This document shows positions 26,176 through 34,721 of a DNA stretch of 64,000 bases, in pieces. The position numbers and the translations under genes were made by a program. Every line of letters starts with the position of its first letter. Within the stretch, counting starts at the first letter, position 1. Origin of the DNA: Flavobacteriales bacterium (GTDB taxonomy: Bacteria > Bacteroidota > Bacteroidia > Flavobacteriales_D > Sanyastnellaceae); contig JAIXWX010000034.1 in NCBI GenBank assembly GCA_027491075.1, positions 124,001 through 188,000 on the forward strand, written 5' to 3'. The notes under the pieces were generated by a model, which ran no database searches, had not been told where the DNA came from, and saw nothing but the letters and a program-made list of their open reading frames with translations.

Positions 26176-26210
26176 CAACTTGTATAGACCTTAATGTGAT
26201 CTATTTAGAA

Positions 26211-27179
26211 ATGAAGAAGTTTATATTCTTATTTTTGATTCTGACCTCCATTGGTGCATCTGCTCAGTATAACTGGGATTACGGCATTCGTATGGGTGCT
26301 GCTAATTATCTTGGAGATATAGGCGGTAAGGAATTGACTCGTCGTGACTTTGTGTGGGATATGCACTTGTTGTCGACACGCTATGCTGGTGGAATCTATG
26401 GAAGATATAAGTTCTCCAAAAGATTTGCAGTGTCTGCAAACTCGGATTTTATTCGTATTACAGATGCGGACAGATTGACCACTAACCCTGCAAGAAGAGG
26501 CCGTAATCTTAATTTCAGAAATGATATCATTGAATTCGGATTGCGCGCGGAACTTACTATTTGGTACGATAATGACGTTGGAAATAAGGGTTATTACAAT
26601 CCTGATTTTAAACTGTATTTGATCGGTGGAGTATCTGGATATTATCACAATCCTCAAGGTCAAATCTTCTCTAATGGAGAATTACAGTACGGAGGCCAAT
26701 GGTTTGACTTGAGACCATGGATGACGGAAGGACAAGAATCACCCTACTCTCAATTCGGTATCGCTATTCCAGCGGGTATGGGATTTTATTTTACATTTAA
26801 TAAAGAGTGGAGAGTTGGTTTTGAATTCTTATGGAGAACGACATTTACAGATTATCTCGATGATATTTCGACGTCGTTTAATTTACCAAACTCTGAAGAT
26901 CCATTGGCTCAAGAGTTTTACAGTCAATCATATCAAGGTTTGATCAATGAGATCAATGCAAATTCTCCAGCGGATGCAGCGGATATTAGTATCAACGACT
27001 TTAGATACTATGATCCTGAACAACGCTCAAAAAGAGGTGATCCTACCAATAATGACAGCTTCCTTACTGCGCAATTAACTGTTGGAAAAGTGATTCGCGG
27101 AAGATCGAATTTCTACAAATCGAAATATAGCTATCTCAAGAATAGAGCTGGAGTTAGACGAAGTAAAGCGAAGTTCTAA
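26211..27179 (+). CDS. DUF6089 / PorG-like outer-membrane protein
   Basis: 322 residues. Signal peptide MKKFIFLFLILTSIGASA, then Gln. An N-terminal MGAANYLGDIGG motif and a barrel of about eight strands are typical of the DUF6089 family, which includes the T9SS protein PorG. It is longer than classical PorG, and the C-terminal segment (KSKYSYLKNRAGVRRSKAKF) is strongly basic. The start at 26211 was preferred over a GTG five codons upstream because it begins the signal peptide. A T9SS role is an inference from family only. Confidence 0.75.
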   Translation: MKKFIFLFLILTSIGASAQYNWDYGIRMGAANYLGDIGGKELTRRDFVWDMHLLSTRYAGGIYGRYKFSKRFAVSANSDFIRITDADRLTTNPARRGRNLNFRNDIIEFGLRAELTIWYDNDVGNKGYYNPDFKLYLIGGVSGYYHNPQGQIFSNGELQYGGQWFDLRPWMTEGQESPYSQFGIAIPAGMGFYFTFNKEWRVGFEFLWRTTFTDYLDDISTSFNLPNSEDPLAQEFYSQSYQGLINEINANSPADAADISINDFRYYDPEQRSKRGDPTNNDSFLTAQLTVGKVIRGRSNFYKSKYSYLKNRAGVRRSKAKF

Positions 27180-27935
27180 TTACGAACGAAGCTTCCATTG
27201 TTTTAACTTAGACAAAGGTTTTAATATCAAAGTAAATGGCCTCGGTTGGAGGCCATTTATTTTCCAGGCCATTCTATCTTCACGATTAGCACGAATCCGA
27301 TTCTTCAAGCTTACATTGCTTTGCCCTCCTACTCGCATTTTGGTAATGACTCGCGGCAGATAATAGGTGCTAATGTTGTACTTGTGTAATACCCGAAGCA
27401 TGAACTCATAATCTGCAGAAGAACGGAGGTTCAGATTATAGGTACCGAAACGATCATATACATTTTTTCTTACAAAAAAACCGGGATGCGGAGGCATCCA
27501 ACCCTTTAAGAATAGACCTTTTTTGTAATCACCACTCTTCCAGTAACGGATCACTTTAGATTCATCTATTCGATCTACATATATCAAATCGGCGTACAAA
27601 CTTTCTAGTGGAGGGTTTGAAATAAACACATTCATGACATCAGAAAGAACCTGGTCATCGGCATAGAAATCGTCTGAATTCAGTATGCCAATTACATCGC
27701 CTGTTGATCGCTCAATGCCTTTGTTCATAGCATCGTAAATTCCCCTGTCCTTTTCACTGACAAAAGCAGCTATGTCTTTTGCGTATTTATTAATTATACC
27801 AATAGTGCCATCCGTAGAACCACCATCAATAACGATGTACTCTACATGAGGATAAGTTTGAGAAAGCACCGATTGAATTGTTTTCTCAATGGTTGCCTCG
27901 CTGTTGAAGCAAATGGTAATAATACTGATCTTCAT
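27180..27935 (-). CDS. glycosyltransferase family 2
   Basis: 251 residues of GT-A fold. IITICFNSEATIEKTIQSVL and IDGGSTDGT bind the nucleotide; GILNSDDFYAD carries the DxD-like metal motif; PPHPGFFVRKNVYDRFGTYN and SSADYEFMLRVLH are typical of the family acting on surface polysaccharides. Its stop codon abuts the stop of the convergent DUF6089-type gene with no gap. Its start overlaps the acetyltransferase stop by 4 bases. Confidence 0.9.
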   Translation of the reverse strand: MKISIITICFNSEATIEKTIQSVLSQTYPHVEYIVIDGGSTDGTIGIINKYAKDIAAFVSEKDRGIYDAMNKGIERSTGDVIGILNSDDFYADDQVLSDVMNVFISNPPLESLYADLIYVDRIDESKVIRYWKSGDYKKGLFLKGWMPPHPGFFVRKNVYDRFGTYNLNLRSSADYEFMLRVLHKYNISTYYLPRVITKMRVGGQSNVSLKNRIRANREDRMAWKINGLQPRPFTLILKPLSKLKQWKLRS

Positions 27936-28477
27936 TCTTTGATTTTTCTTTCTCGAACTTTCACCGCAGGGTTGCCAGCATAAATCATGTAGGGTTCGGT
28001 GCTTTTATTGACAACACTTCCAGCACCAATCATGGAGTGACTTGCTACAACAACATGTTGGGTAACGATTGCTTTTGCGCCAACCCAACCACCTTCTTGA
28101 ATGTGAATAGGACCAATTATTAAATCAAAAGTGGCTTTCTTATAATCATGATTTCCGCAAAGGAGAAGAGCTCCTTGAGAAATACAAGCGTGGTCATCAA
28201 TGGTCACTAAATCGAGATTGTCAATCCACACATCCTCTCCAATCCACACATGGTTTCCAATGATTAAATTCCAAGGATACTTTATGTTGACATGAGGCTT
28301 GATAACTACTCCAGCTCCGATTTTCGCCCCAAATAGTCTAAGCAAATAAATCTTACTTCTTTTTTCTGGAAACCAAGACTTGAAAAAAATTGCGGAGATA
28401 AGGTACCACAGCAAACGCTTCATTGCTGAGCCTGGCTGATACCACGAGTTATCGAACTTACTTAAATCGGTTTTCAT
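27932..28477 (-). CDS. WcaF-like hexapeptide acetyltransferase
   Basis: 181 residues from an ATG that begins MKTDLSKFDNSWYQPG, the usual N-terminus of WcaF-type colanic-acid acetyltransferases. The left-handed beta-helix repeats (IGAGVVIKPHVNIKYPWNLIIGNHVWIGE) are followed by CGNHDY with the catalytic His and the IGAGSVVNKS loop. It acetylates a sugar in exopolysaccharide or a glycan. It forms a two-gene unit with the GT2 gene (4-base overlap), away from any larger polysaccharide cluster in the window. Confidence 0.88.
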   Translation of the reverse strand: MKTDLSKFDNSWYQPGSAMKRLLWYLISAIFFKSWFPEKRSKIYLLRLFGAKIGAGVVIKPHVNIKYPWNLIIGNHVWIGEDVWIDNLDLVTIDDHACISQGALLLCGNHDYKKATFDLIIGPIHIQEGGWVGAKAIVTQHVVVASHSMIGAGSVVNKSTEPYMIYAGNPAVKVRERKIKE

Positions 28478-28546
28478 ACAAAAGGTTTTACCGACTACCC
28501 TGTCTCTAGACCGCAGGTGTATATCAGTGTTTCTTTTCTTATGGTA

Positions 28547-28580
28547 CAAAACTATGCAATACAGCACCAGATTATCTTTG
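28547..28580. promoter_or_regulatory. divergent promoter region with two -7 boxes
   Basis: Plus strand: TATCTTTG at 28573-28580, 21 bases before the ATG at 28602. Minus strand: TAGTTTTG at 28554-28547, 69 bases before the ATG at 28477. Both are exact TAnnTTTG matches in the 124-base gap; neither has a well-spaced TTG upstream. Confidence 0.45.
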
Positions 28581-28601
28581 GAACAAAATCTTTGTTTTAA
28601 T

Positions 28602-31600
28602 ATGAGAACCATACTCTTCTGTGTCGCTCTTTTCTCCTTTGCAATATCAAAAAGTCAAACCATTCCCTTCGATCAATTCAAAGGGATGAATATGCGAAGT
28701 ATTGGTCCAGCTACAACCTCTGGAAGAGTTACCGCGATTGATGCAGTAGATCAGCCAAATGGATATATTCTTGCAGGAACAGCCAGTGGAGGTCTGTGGA
28801 AAAGCACCAGTGGTGGTATCAGTTGGTCGCCCATTTTTGACGATCAGCCGATAATCGGAATAGGAGCAGTAAAGATTAGTCCGAAGACTTCGGATGTCAT
28901 TTGGGTGGGCACAGGAGAAGGAAATCCCCGCAACTCTCAAACCAGCGGTAAGGGAATTTACAAGTCATTAGATGCAGGAAAGACATGGAAATGCATGGGC
29001 TTAGAAGAAACCAAAACCATTCATCGTATTTGCATCAATGCATTTGATCACAATGTTGTTTATGCGGGCGCAACGGGCAGCGCTTGGGGACCCAATGCAG
29101 ATAGAGGAGTATTTAAAACGAACGACGGAGGATTGACTTGGAAGAAGGTGTTGTACCTGAACGACTCAGTTGGCTGTGCTGATTTGGTAATGGATCCTGG
29201 AAATCCGGATAAACTCTTCGCTGCGATGTGGCATTATGGACGCCAGCCTTGGTTTTTTAATAGTGGAGGATCCAATGGCGGTTTGTATATGACCGTCAAT
29301 GGCGGCCAAGATTGGAAAAAACTGGGAGAAAAGGAAGGCTTGCCTGAAGGAAAGATAGGGCGCATAGGTATTGCTGTTGCGCCTTCAAATCCGAAGGTGG
29401 TGTACGCCATGATAGAGTCAGAAAAGACCGCACTTTATAAATCTGTAGATGGAGGATTCTCTTGGCAGATGGTTACCGATAAAGGGGTTTCAGATCGACC
29501 ATTTTACTACCATGAGTTTTATGTAGATCCGTCCAATGAAAATCATTTGATTTATTTACATAGCACTGTAACAGAAAGCATAGATGGTGGATCCACTTGG
29601 ACTACCCTGCTTCCATATTATGGTGTGCATCCAGATCACCATGCACTATGGTGGAGCAAGTCGAATCCAAATTTTATCATTGATGGAAATGACGGAGGAT
29701 TGAATATTTCTAGAGACGGGGGAAGGAATTGGCAGTTTGCTGAAAATCTTCCGCTCGGTCAGTTTTATCATATCAATTATGACATGCAATTGCCCTACAA
29801 CATTTATGGAGGAATGCAAGACAACGGCACGTGGAAGGGGCCGGCCTATGCTCTGAATTATGGTGGTATAGTAGATGGAGATTGGAGAGAAATTATGTTC
29901 GGTGATGGATTTGATTGTGCGGTCCTTCCCGACAATCCACGATATGCATATGCGATGTCACAAGGTGGCGAAGTATCTCTGGTTGATACGCAGACCGGTG
30001 AAATGTACTACACAAAACCAGTGAAGTCAGATACCGTGAATCTCAGATTCAATTGGAATGCAGCGCTGGCTGTTACCAATAAAGGGGTGTATTACGGAAG
30101 TCAATTTGTACACTTTTCATCGGATCGAGGGAATACTTGGAAAGCTATTTCTGGGGATTTGACCACAAATGATCGAACAAAGCAAAATGGAAAAAACAGT
30201 GGAGGACTAACCATTGATGCCACAAGTGCCGAAAATTATTGCACAATATTGTGTATTGCACCGCATTCAAAAAATGAGGATGTTATTTGGGTAGGTACCG
30301 ACGATGGCAATGTGCAGTTGACCCGTGATGGAGGAAAAAATTGGATCAATCTGACACCTTCTATTAAGGGAATGCCGGCAGGAGCATGGGTGCCTCAAAT
30401 TGTGCCTGGACACCGTTCGGAGGGAGAGGCATTTGTTGTAGTCAATAACTATCGAAGAAACGATTGGAAACCGTATCTTTTCTACACCTCTGATTTTGGA
30501 AAAACTTGGAAAAACATCGTCAATGAAAAGGCGATAGCAGGACATTGTTTAAGCATTGCTCAGGATTTCATTGCGCATCAATTGTTGTTTTTAGGGACAG
30601 AGCACGGTTTGTATGTTAGTATTGATAATGGTACGAATTGGACCAAATGGACCCACGATTATCCGAGTGTTGCAACACAAGATCTAAAAATCCATCCTCG
30701 TGAAAGCGATCTTATCATTGGCACATTCGGACGAGCTGCATTCATTTTAGATGATATTTCTCCCTTGAGAAAATTGGCACAAGAGGGATTGGTTATGCTT
30801 GACAAACCACTCAAAGCCTTTGAGAATCCCGAAGGTTATCTTTTTGCTATGAATAGGCCAGTTGGTCAACGTTTCCCTGCGGATGGCGCCTATGCTGGAG
30901 AGAATAGATATGGCAACATGCGGTTAAGTTATTTTCTCAAAATAGAAAAGGAACAAAAGGATAAGCCAAAAGATGAAAAGAAGAACACTTCTGATTCAAA
31001 AGATAAAAAAGAGGATAAAAAAGAAAAGGATAAGAAAGTAAAAGTGATGATTCTTTCATTAGCTGGAGACACCATGCGTGTATTCAAACATGAGCCAGAT
31101 ACAGGATACAATGTTATAAGATGGTCGGGTGATACCAATGGTTTTGAATGGCCATCGCGTGAGGAAAGAGAGAGTAAAGACATTCCAGGAGGAGGATATC
31201 CAGTTGCTCCAGGAGTATATAAAGTAGTATTTCAATTCAATGAATGGAGAGATTCGAGCACTGTAGAGGTAAAGTACGATCCTCGCTTGGATTTTTCTCC
31301 TGCAAATTGGAGAAAAGGAAAAGGAGAGTTTGAGCAAATGGAGAAGCAAGTGGAAAGGGTAAATGGTGTCATCAATGGGCTGCGAGACAATAGAAAACTG
31401 ATTGAAAATACGAAGTCCATTCTGACCTTCGTGGCTGACTCCTTAAAAAAGGAGGTACTCGCTTTAAGTGATTCTTTGGCGAAGTCGATGAGTAAGATAG
31501 AGGGCGTGGTATTCGCACCAGAGGATTGGAAAGGTATTCGAGACGAAAGTGAGTTTTTAATGAGCGATATTTACAATGCAATGGGATTCATCTCAGCACC

Positions 31601-31772
31601 GCATCACGCGTACGCTGGCAATGGAGTAAGAGCGCAGGATATCTTAGTGGAACGGGTCAATAAGTTGGTTGCGGACTATAATGTTTTTCTTGAGAAAGAG
31701 CTGAAGCCTTGGTTAGATAAGGCGAAGGTATTACAGCCAGCGTGGGGCAAAGAGCCAAAGCGTATCGAGTAA
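28602..31772 (+). CDS. secreted sortilin/VPS10-like beta-propeller protein
   Basis: 1056 residues. Signal peptide MRTILFCVALFSFAISKS, then Gln. About the first 720 residues carry many BNR/Asp-box repeats (SxDGGxTW type: KSTSGGISW, KSLDAGKTW, KTNDGGLTW, KSVDGGFSW, SIDNGTNWTKW), forming the ten-bladed sortilin/VPS10-type propeller. A lysine-rich linker (about 790-830) precedes a C-terminal region with a beta-sandwich-like stretch (ESKDIPGGGYPVAPGVYKVV) and helices. No T9SS sorting domain is seen. Such proteins are often called glycosyl hydrolases, but catalytic residues are not evident. The start follows a 75-base in-frame extension that was rejected as implausible. Confidence 0.85.
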   Translation: MRTILFCVALFSFAISKSQTIPFDQFKGMNMRSIGPATTSGRVTAIDAVDQPNGYILAGTASGGLWKSTSGGISWSPIFDDQPIIGIGAVKISPKTSDVIWVGTGEGNPRNSQTSGKGIYKSLDAGKTWKCMGLEETKTIHRICINAFDHNVVYAGATGSAWGPNADRGVFKTNDGGLTWKKVLYLNDSVGCADLVMDPGNPDKLFAAMWHYGRQPWFFNSGGSNGGLYMTVNGGQDWKKLGEKEGLPEGKIGRIGIAVAPSNPKVVYAMIESEKTALYKSVDGGFSWQMVTDKGVSDRPFYYHEFYVDPSNENHLIYLHSTVTESIDGGSTWTTLLPYYGVHPDHHALWWSKSNPNFIIDGNDGGLNISRDGGRNWQFAENLPLGQFYHINYDMQLPYNIYGGMQDNGTWKGPAYALNYGGIVDGDWREIMFGDGFDCAVLPDNPRYAYAMSQGGEVSLVDTQTGEMYYTKPVKSDTVNLRFNWNAALAVTNKGVYYGSQFVHFSSDRGNTWKAISGDLTTNDRTKQNGKNSGGLTIDATSAENYCTILCIAPHSKNEDVIWVGTDDGNVQLTRDGGKNWINLTPSIKGMPAGAWVPQIVPGHRSEGEAFVVVNNYRRNDWKPYLFYTSDFGKTWKNIVNEKAIAGHCLSIAQDFIAHQLLFLGTEHGLYVSIDNGTNWTKWTHDYPSVATQDLKIHPRESDLIIGTFGRAAFILDDISPLRKLAQEGLVMLDKPLKAFENPEGYLFAMNRPVGQRFPADGAYAGENRYGNMRLSYFLKIEKEQKDKPKDEKKNTSDSKDKKEDKKEKDKKVKVMILSLAGDTMRVFKHEPDTGYNVIRWSGDTNGFEWPSREERESKDIPGGGYPVAPGVYKVVFQFNEWRDSSTVEVKYDPRLDFSPANWRKGKGEFEQMEKQVERVNGVINGLRDNRKLIENTKSILTFVADSLKKEVLALSDSLAKSMSKIEGVVFAPEDWKGIRDESEFLMSDIYNAMGFISAPHHAYAGNGVRAQDILVERVNKLVADYNVFLEKELKPWLDKAKVLQPAWGKEPKRIE

Positions 31773-31808
31773 GATGGAATGGAAGATTTTTTTGTAAAGA
31801 GAGTAGTC

Positions 31809-34028
31809 TTACTTTTTATCTAAAACAATAACGTCAGACCATTCCTTTGGATCCATTATGCAATGGGCGATGCGTCCTATGTAATACCCCGTGGCGACGT
31901 CATTTTCTCGCCACTCGTGGCATTGTTCAAAGTGTTTGCCTGCATCGATAAAACGTTTCTCCTTGTAAGCCGTTAATCCAAGATTCCATTCTTCAATGAA
32001 TGAGCGGTGATTTTCACGGTTTTCAAATCGATCCATAAGTTCGAAAATAACAACAGGTTTGGCCTTGCCTTTGACAACCACGGAAGATAATTCACGGAAG
32101 ATGAATCGATCAGAAAGTACGGCGTCTTTTGTCCTTTGAGAAACGAGAACATTCACACCAAAAAACTTAGTGAGCGATTCCAAACGACTCCCTAGATTTA
32201 CAGCGTCACCAATTACCGTATAGTCAAAACGTTTTGCACTTCCGATATTTCCTACGGTCATATCACCTGTATTTATCCCTATTCCTATAGACAAAGGCTC
32301 TCCATTTTTTTCTTTTTGAATTCTATTGAACTCCTCGAGTTCTTCAATCATTTCAAGGGCTACATAGCAGGCTCTTGTCGCATGATCTTTTTGAAAGATA
32401 GGTGCGCCGAAAATAGCCATGATAGCGTCACCGATGAATTTGTCAATTGTTCCTCTGTGATGAAGAATAACATTGCTCATTCGACTGAGGTAATCATTGA
32501 GCATAGCTACAATTTCTTGAGGATCGAGCTTTTCCGAATAGGAGGTAAAGCCACGAATATCTGAGAAGAGCACGGTGAGTTCCTTCTTTTCTCCTCCTAG
32601 TTGAAGTCGTGATGCATCTTTCGTTATTTGTTCTACTACTTCAGGAGATACGTATGTTCCGAAAGCATATTTCAATCTGCGACTGCTTCTTTCTCTAATA
32701 AAATAAATATACAATGAGCTAAGTATATAGCTTAATAAAGTGAGCAACATAAAACTCACGATTGGTATGATGAGATTGAATTCGGGCATCAGATAAAGCA
32801 CATAGAAAAACAATTCTCCAAAGACTAGTAGCAGGCTTGTAATAAAACCAAAAATGGGTTTAAGGGTGAGGAATAGTAAACAGAGAAAAAAGGAGGCCAG
32901 AATTAGCCATGGTCTGGATTCTTGTTGATTATAGTCTTTAAGAAATGCATTATTCATGATGTTCAAGAAAGCGATAGCATGAATTTCCACTCCAGGCATT
33001 TTTGAGCTTTTGCTCGGGACTGTTTTTAAATCCTGCATTCCACTAGCGCTCGTTCCAAAGAAGACAAATTTATCCTTAAAAAATTCCGAAGGAATTCTCC
33101 CATCTACTACTTTATGAAAACTGATATAACGAATACTTTCTTCGTTGCCTGGCCAGTTGATTCGAAATGTAGCATCACTAGAAAGGGGAATGTTGATGGC
33201 TTCATTTAAGGTCAAACGACTTTTTTCCAGAATAACGGAATCCTCTACTATTCCTAATGCATCGATTGCCATGTATAAAGGGAAATTGGCAATGTACATG
33301 GGGACACCGAAGTCCAATGGAATTTCATGAAGTAAGTGATATTGCCTTACGGTACCATCTTGTGTAGTAGGCATACTAATGGTTCCAACTGCTTTGGCGG
33401 TTGCGGAAAATTCTGGTATCGGTAACACGGGATGACTCAACATTGGGTACAGCAAAGTGCTGTCTAATGTCCCCATTATCATTCTCAAGTACCCCAGATC
33501 ATTGGTGTCCATCATGATGTCGTACTTGGCGTCGTCATCATAAAGTCCCAGATAGACTTTTTTTGATTCAAAGATTACCTGAGCCAAAGAATCATCACTG
33601 CTCAAAGAGTGAAGAATCTCTGAAGCGTTTTCTACTCCTCGAGCTTCAAGCATTTGTGTGTATACTTCTGGAAGTGCATCGCGTTCCGTGTAGAGATAGT
33701 CAATGCCAATTGCCAGAGGCTCTCCCGAATTCACATGATAAATAGCCGCCGCATCAAAACTCCGTGGCCATAATTGGGGTCTCCCTAAAGCTTCTATACT
33801 CGCGTCATCAATGTCAATGATCACGATGTCATCTGTAGTGTATTGCTTAAGTAAATTATTCTTTTTTCTGACTTGAAAAGCGAGATCAATGATTTGATTT
33901 TCCAAACCCGTCAAAGGAGAACGCGCCATCATGGAAGAAAAGAAGATCAATCCTTCCGTAACAGACACACAGAGCGACACTAAAACAAGAAAGCTCAGAA
34001 AACGCTTCAGCAAAAAGGTATAGCGCAC
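31809..34028 (-). CDS. CHASE2-domain adenylate cyclase
   Basis: 739 residues. An N-terminal membrane segment (about 8-30) leads to a periplasmic CHASE2 sensor (about 35-370: IVIIDIDDASIEALGRPQLWPRS, KFVFFGTSASGMQDLKTVP), then three hydrophobic segments (about 375-455) and a class III nucleotidyl cyclase domain (about 480-690). Metal-binding Asp residues lie in LFSDIRGFT and FIGDAIMAIFG. Lys in DKFIGD and Thr in YTVIGDAVN are the pair expected for ATP. Asn and Arg of NLGSRLE are the transition-state residues, so all catalytic positions are present. It is the last gene of the four-gene operon, nine bases after the FecR-TPR gene. Confidence 0.92.
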   Translation of the reverse strand: MRYTFLLKRFLSFLVLVSLCVSVTEGLIFFSSMMARSPLTGLENQIIDLAFQVRKKNNLLKQYTTDDIVIIDIDDASIEALGRPQLWPRSFDAAAIYHVNSGEPLAIGIDYLYTERDALPEVYTQMLEARGVENASEILHSLSSDDSLAQVIFESKKVYLGLYDDDAKYDIMMDTNDLGYLRMIMGTLDSTLLYPMLSHPVLPIPEFSATAKAVGTISMPTTQDGTVRQYHLLHEIPLDFGVPMYIANFPLYMAIDALGIVEDSVILEKSRLTLNEAINIPLSSDATFRINWPGNEESIRYISFHKVVDGRIPSEFFKDKFVFFGTSASGMQDLKTVPSKSSKMPGVEIHAIAFLNIMNNAFLKDYNQQESRPWLILASFFLCLLFLTLKPIFGFITSLLLVFGELFFYVLYLMPEFNLIIPIVSFMLLTLLSYILSSLYIYFIRERSSRRLKYAFGTYVSPEVVEQITKDASRLQLGGEKKELTVLFSDIRGFTSYSEKLDPQEIVAMLNDYLSRMSNVILHHRGTIDKFIGDAIMAIFGAPIFQKDHATRACYVALEMIEELEEFNRIQKEKNGEPLSIGIGINTGDMTVGNIGSAKRFDYTVIGDAVNLGSRLESLTKFFGVNVLVSQRTKDAVLSDRFIFRELSSVVVKGKAKPVVIFELMDRFENRENHRSFIEEWNLGLTAYKEKRFIDAGKHFEQCHEWRENDVATGYYIGRIAHCIMDPKEWSDVIVLDKK

Positions 34029-34037
34029 AATTTCTAT

Positions 34038-34721
34038 TTATAATTTGGCTAGAACTTGCTCCGCATCTGCTTTTAATGGGTCATTCGGATAGAGCACGAT
34101 GAAATTTTGAAAGATCTCTTTTGCTTTGATATTGTTGTTAGACATGATATAGGAATGTCCTAATGCGAACATTGCATAACGTGCCATTTCATCTTTTGGT
34201 TTTTGATTTAAAAAAGCTTGGAGGGCAGCAATGGCCTTTCCGAAGTCTTTAGATTCATAAATAGAATATGCTTCTTCAAAGGAAATCTCTTTGTCCTCTT
34301 TCCAATACACCGTTTCTTTTCCCTTTTCATCGGTGGTGGTTTCATCTCGGCGGATGCCCCCTTCTTCAGAGCGCTTGGCACCTGCTTTTGTATTTACCTT
34401 TGCTTTGAAGCCAGTAAATACTCCTTCTGTTTCTGTTTTTGCCTTGCTTGAATTTGCAGCCATCAAGTCGGAAATACTTTGATTGGAATTTGGACCGACA
34501 ACGGTTTTAGTACCATTGCTCCAGAGTATTTCCGCGAGCCCTGATCCCATGGTACGTATCCGCTGTTCTTTTTTAACCTCATTATTGAGCTTAACAGCAG
34601 TCCAGTCTTTTCCATTGCCAATTTCTACTTTACCTTCATAGTAAATAATTTTTCCCGCAGACTGGGCTAAAGCGGCGTATGAAAATATTACCGCTACGAG
34701 TGAGAGGAGAAAGCATTTCAT
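34038..34721 (-). CDS. periplasmic FecR-domain/TPR protein
   Basis: 227 residues. Signal peptide ends ALA, then Gln. A FecR-like beta-domain (about 25-95: IIYYEGKVEIGNGKDW, IRTMGSGLAEILWSNGTKTVVGPN) is followed by a charged linker and TPR-like helices (about 150-225, SIYESKDFGKAIAALQAFLNQKP). Unlike anti-sigma FecR proteins it has no membrane anchor and no cytoplasmic tail, so it is a periplasmic partner rather than an anti-sigma factor. It overlaps the upstream giant gene by 4 bases and precedes the CHASE2 cyclase; FecR next to CHASE2 cyclases is a known pairing in other bacteria. Confidence 0.8.
   Translation of the reverse strand: MKCFLLSLVAVIFSYAALAQSAGKIIYYEGKVEIGNGKDWTAVKLNNEVKKEQRIRTMGSGLAEILWSNGTKTVVGPNSNQSISDLMAANSSKAKTETEGVFTGFKAKVNTKAGAKRSEEGGIRRDETTTDEKGKETVYWKEDKEISFEEAYSIYESKDFGKAIAALQAFLNQKPKDEMARYAMFALGHSYIMSNNNIKAKEIFQNFIVLYPNDPLKADAEQVLAKL

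Noticed and set aside
26211-27179. firm porG assignment
   Set aside because: The LGDIGG motif fits DUF6089, but the protein is longer than PorG and no other T9SS gene is next to it.
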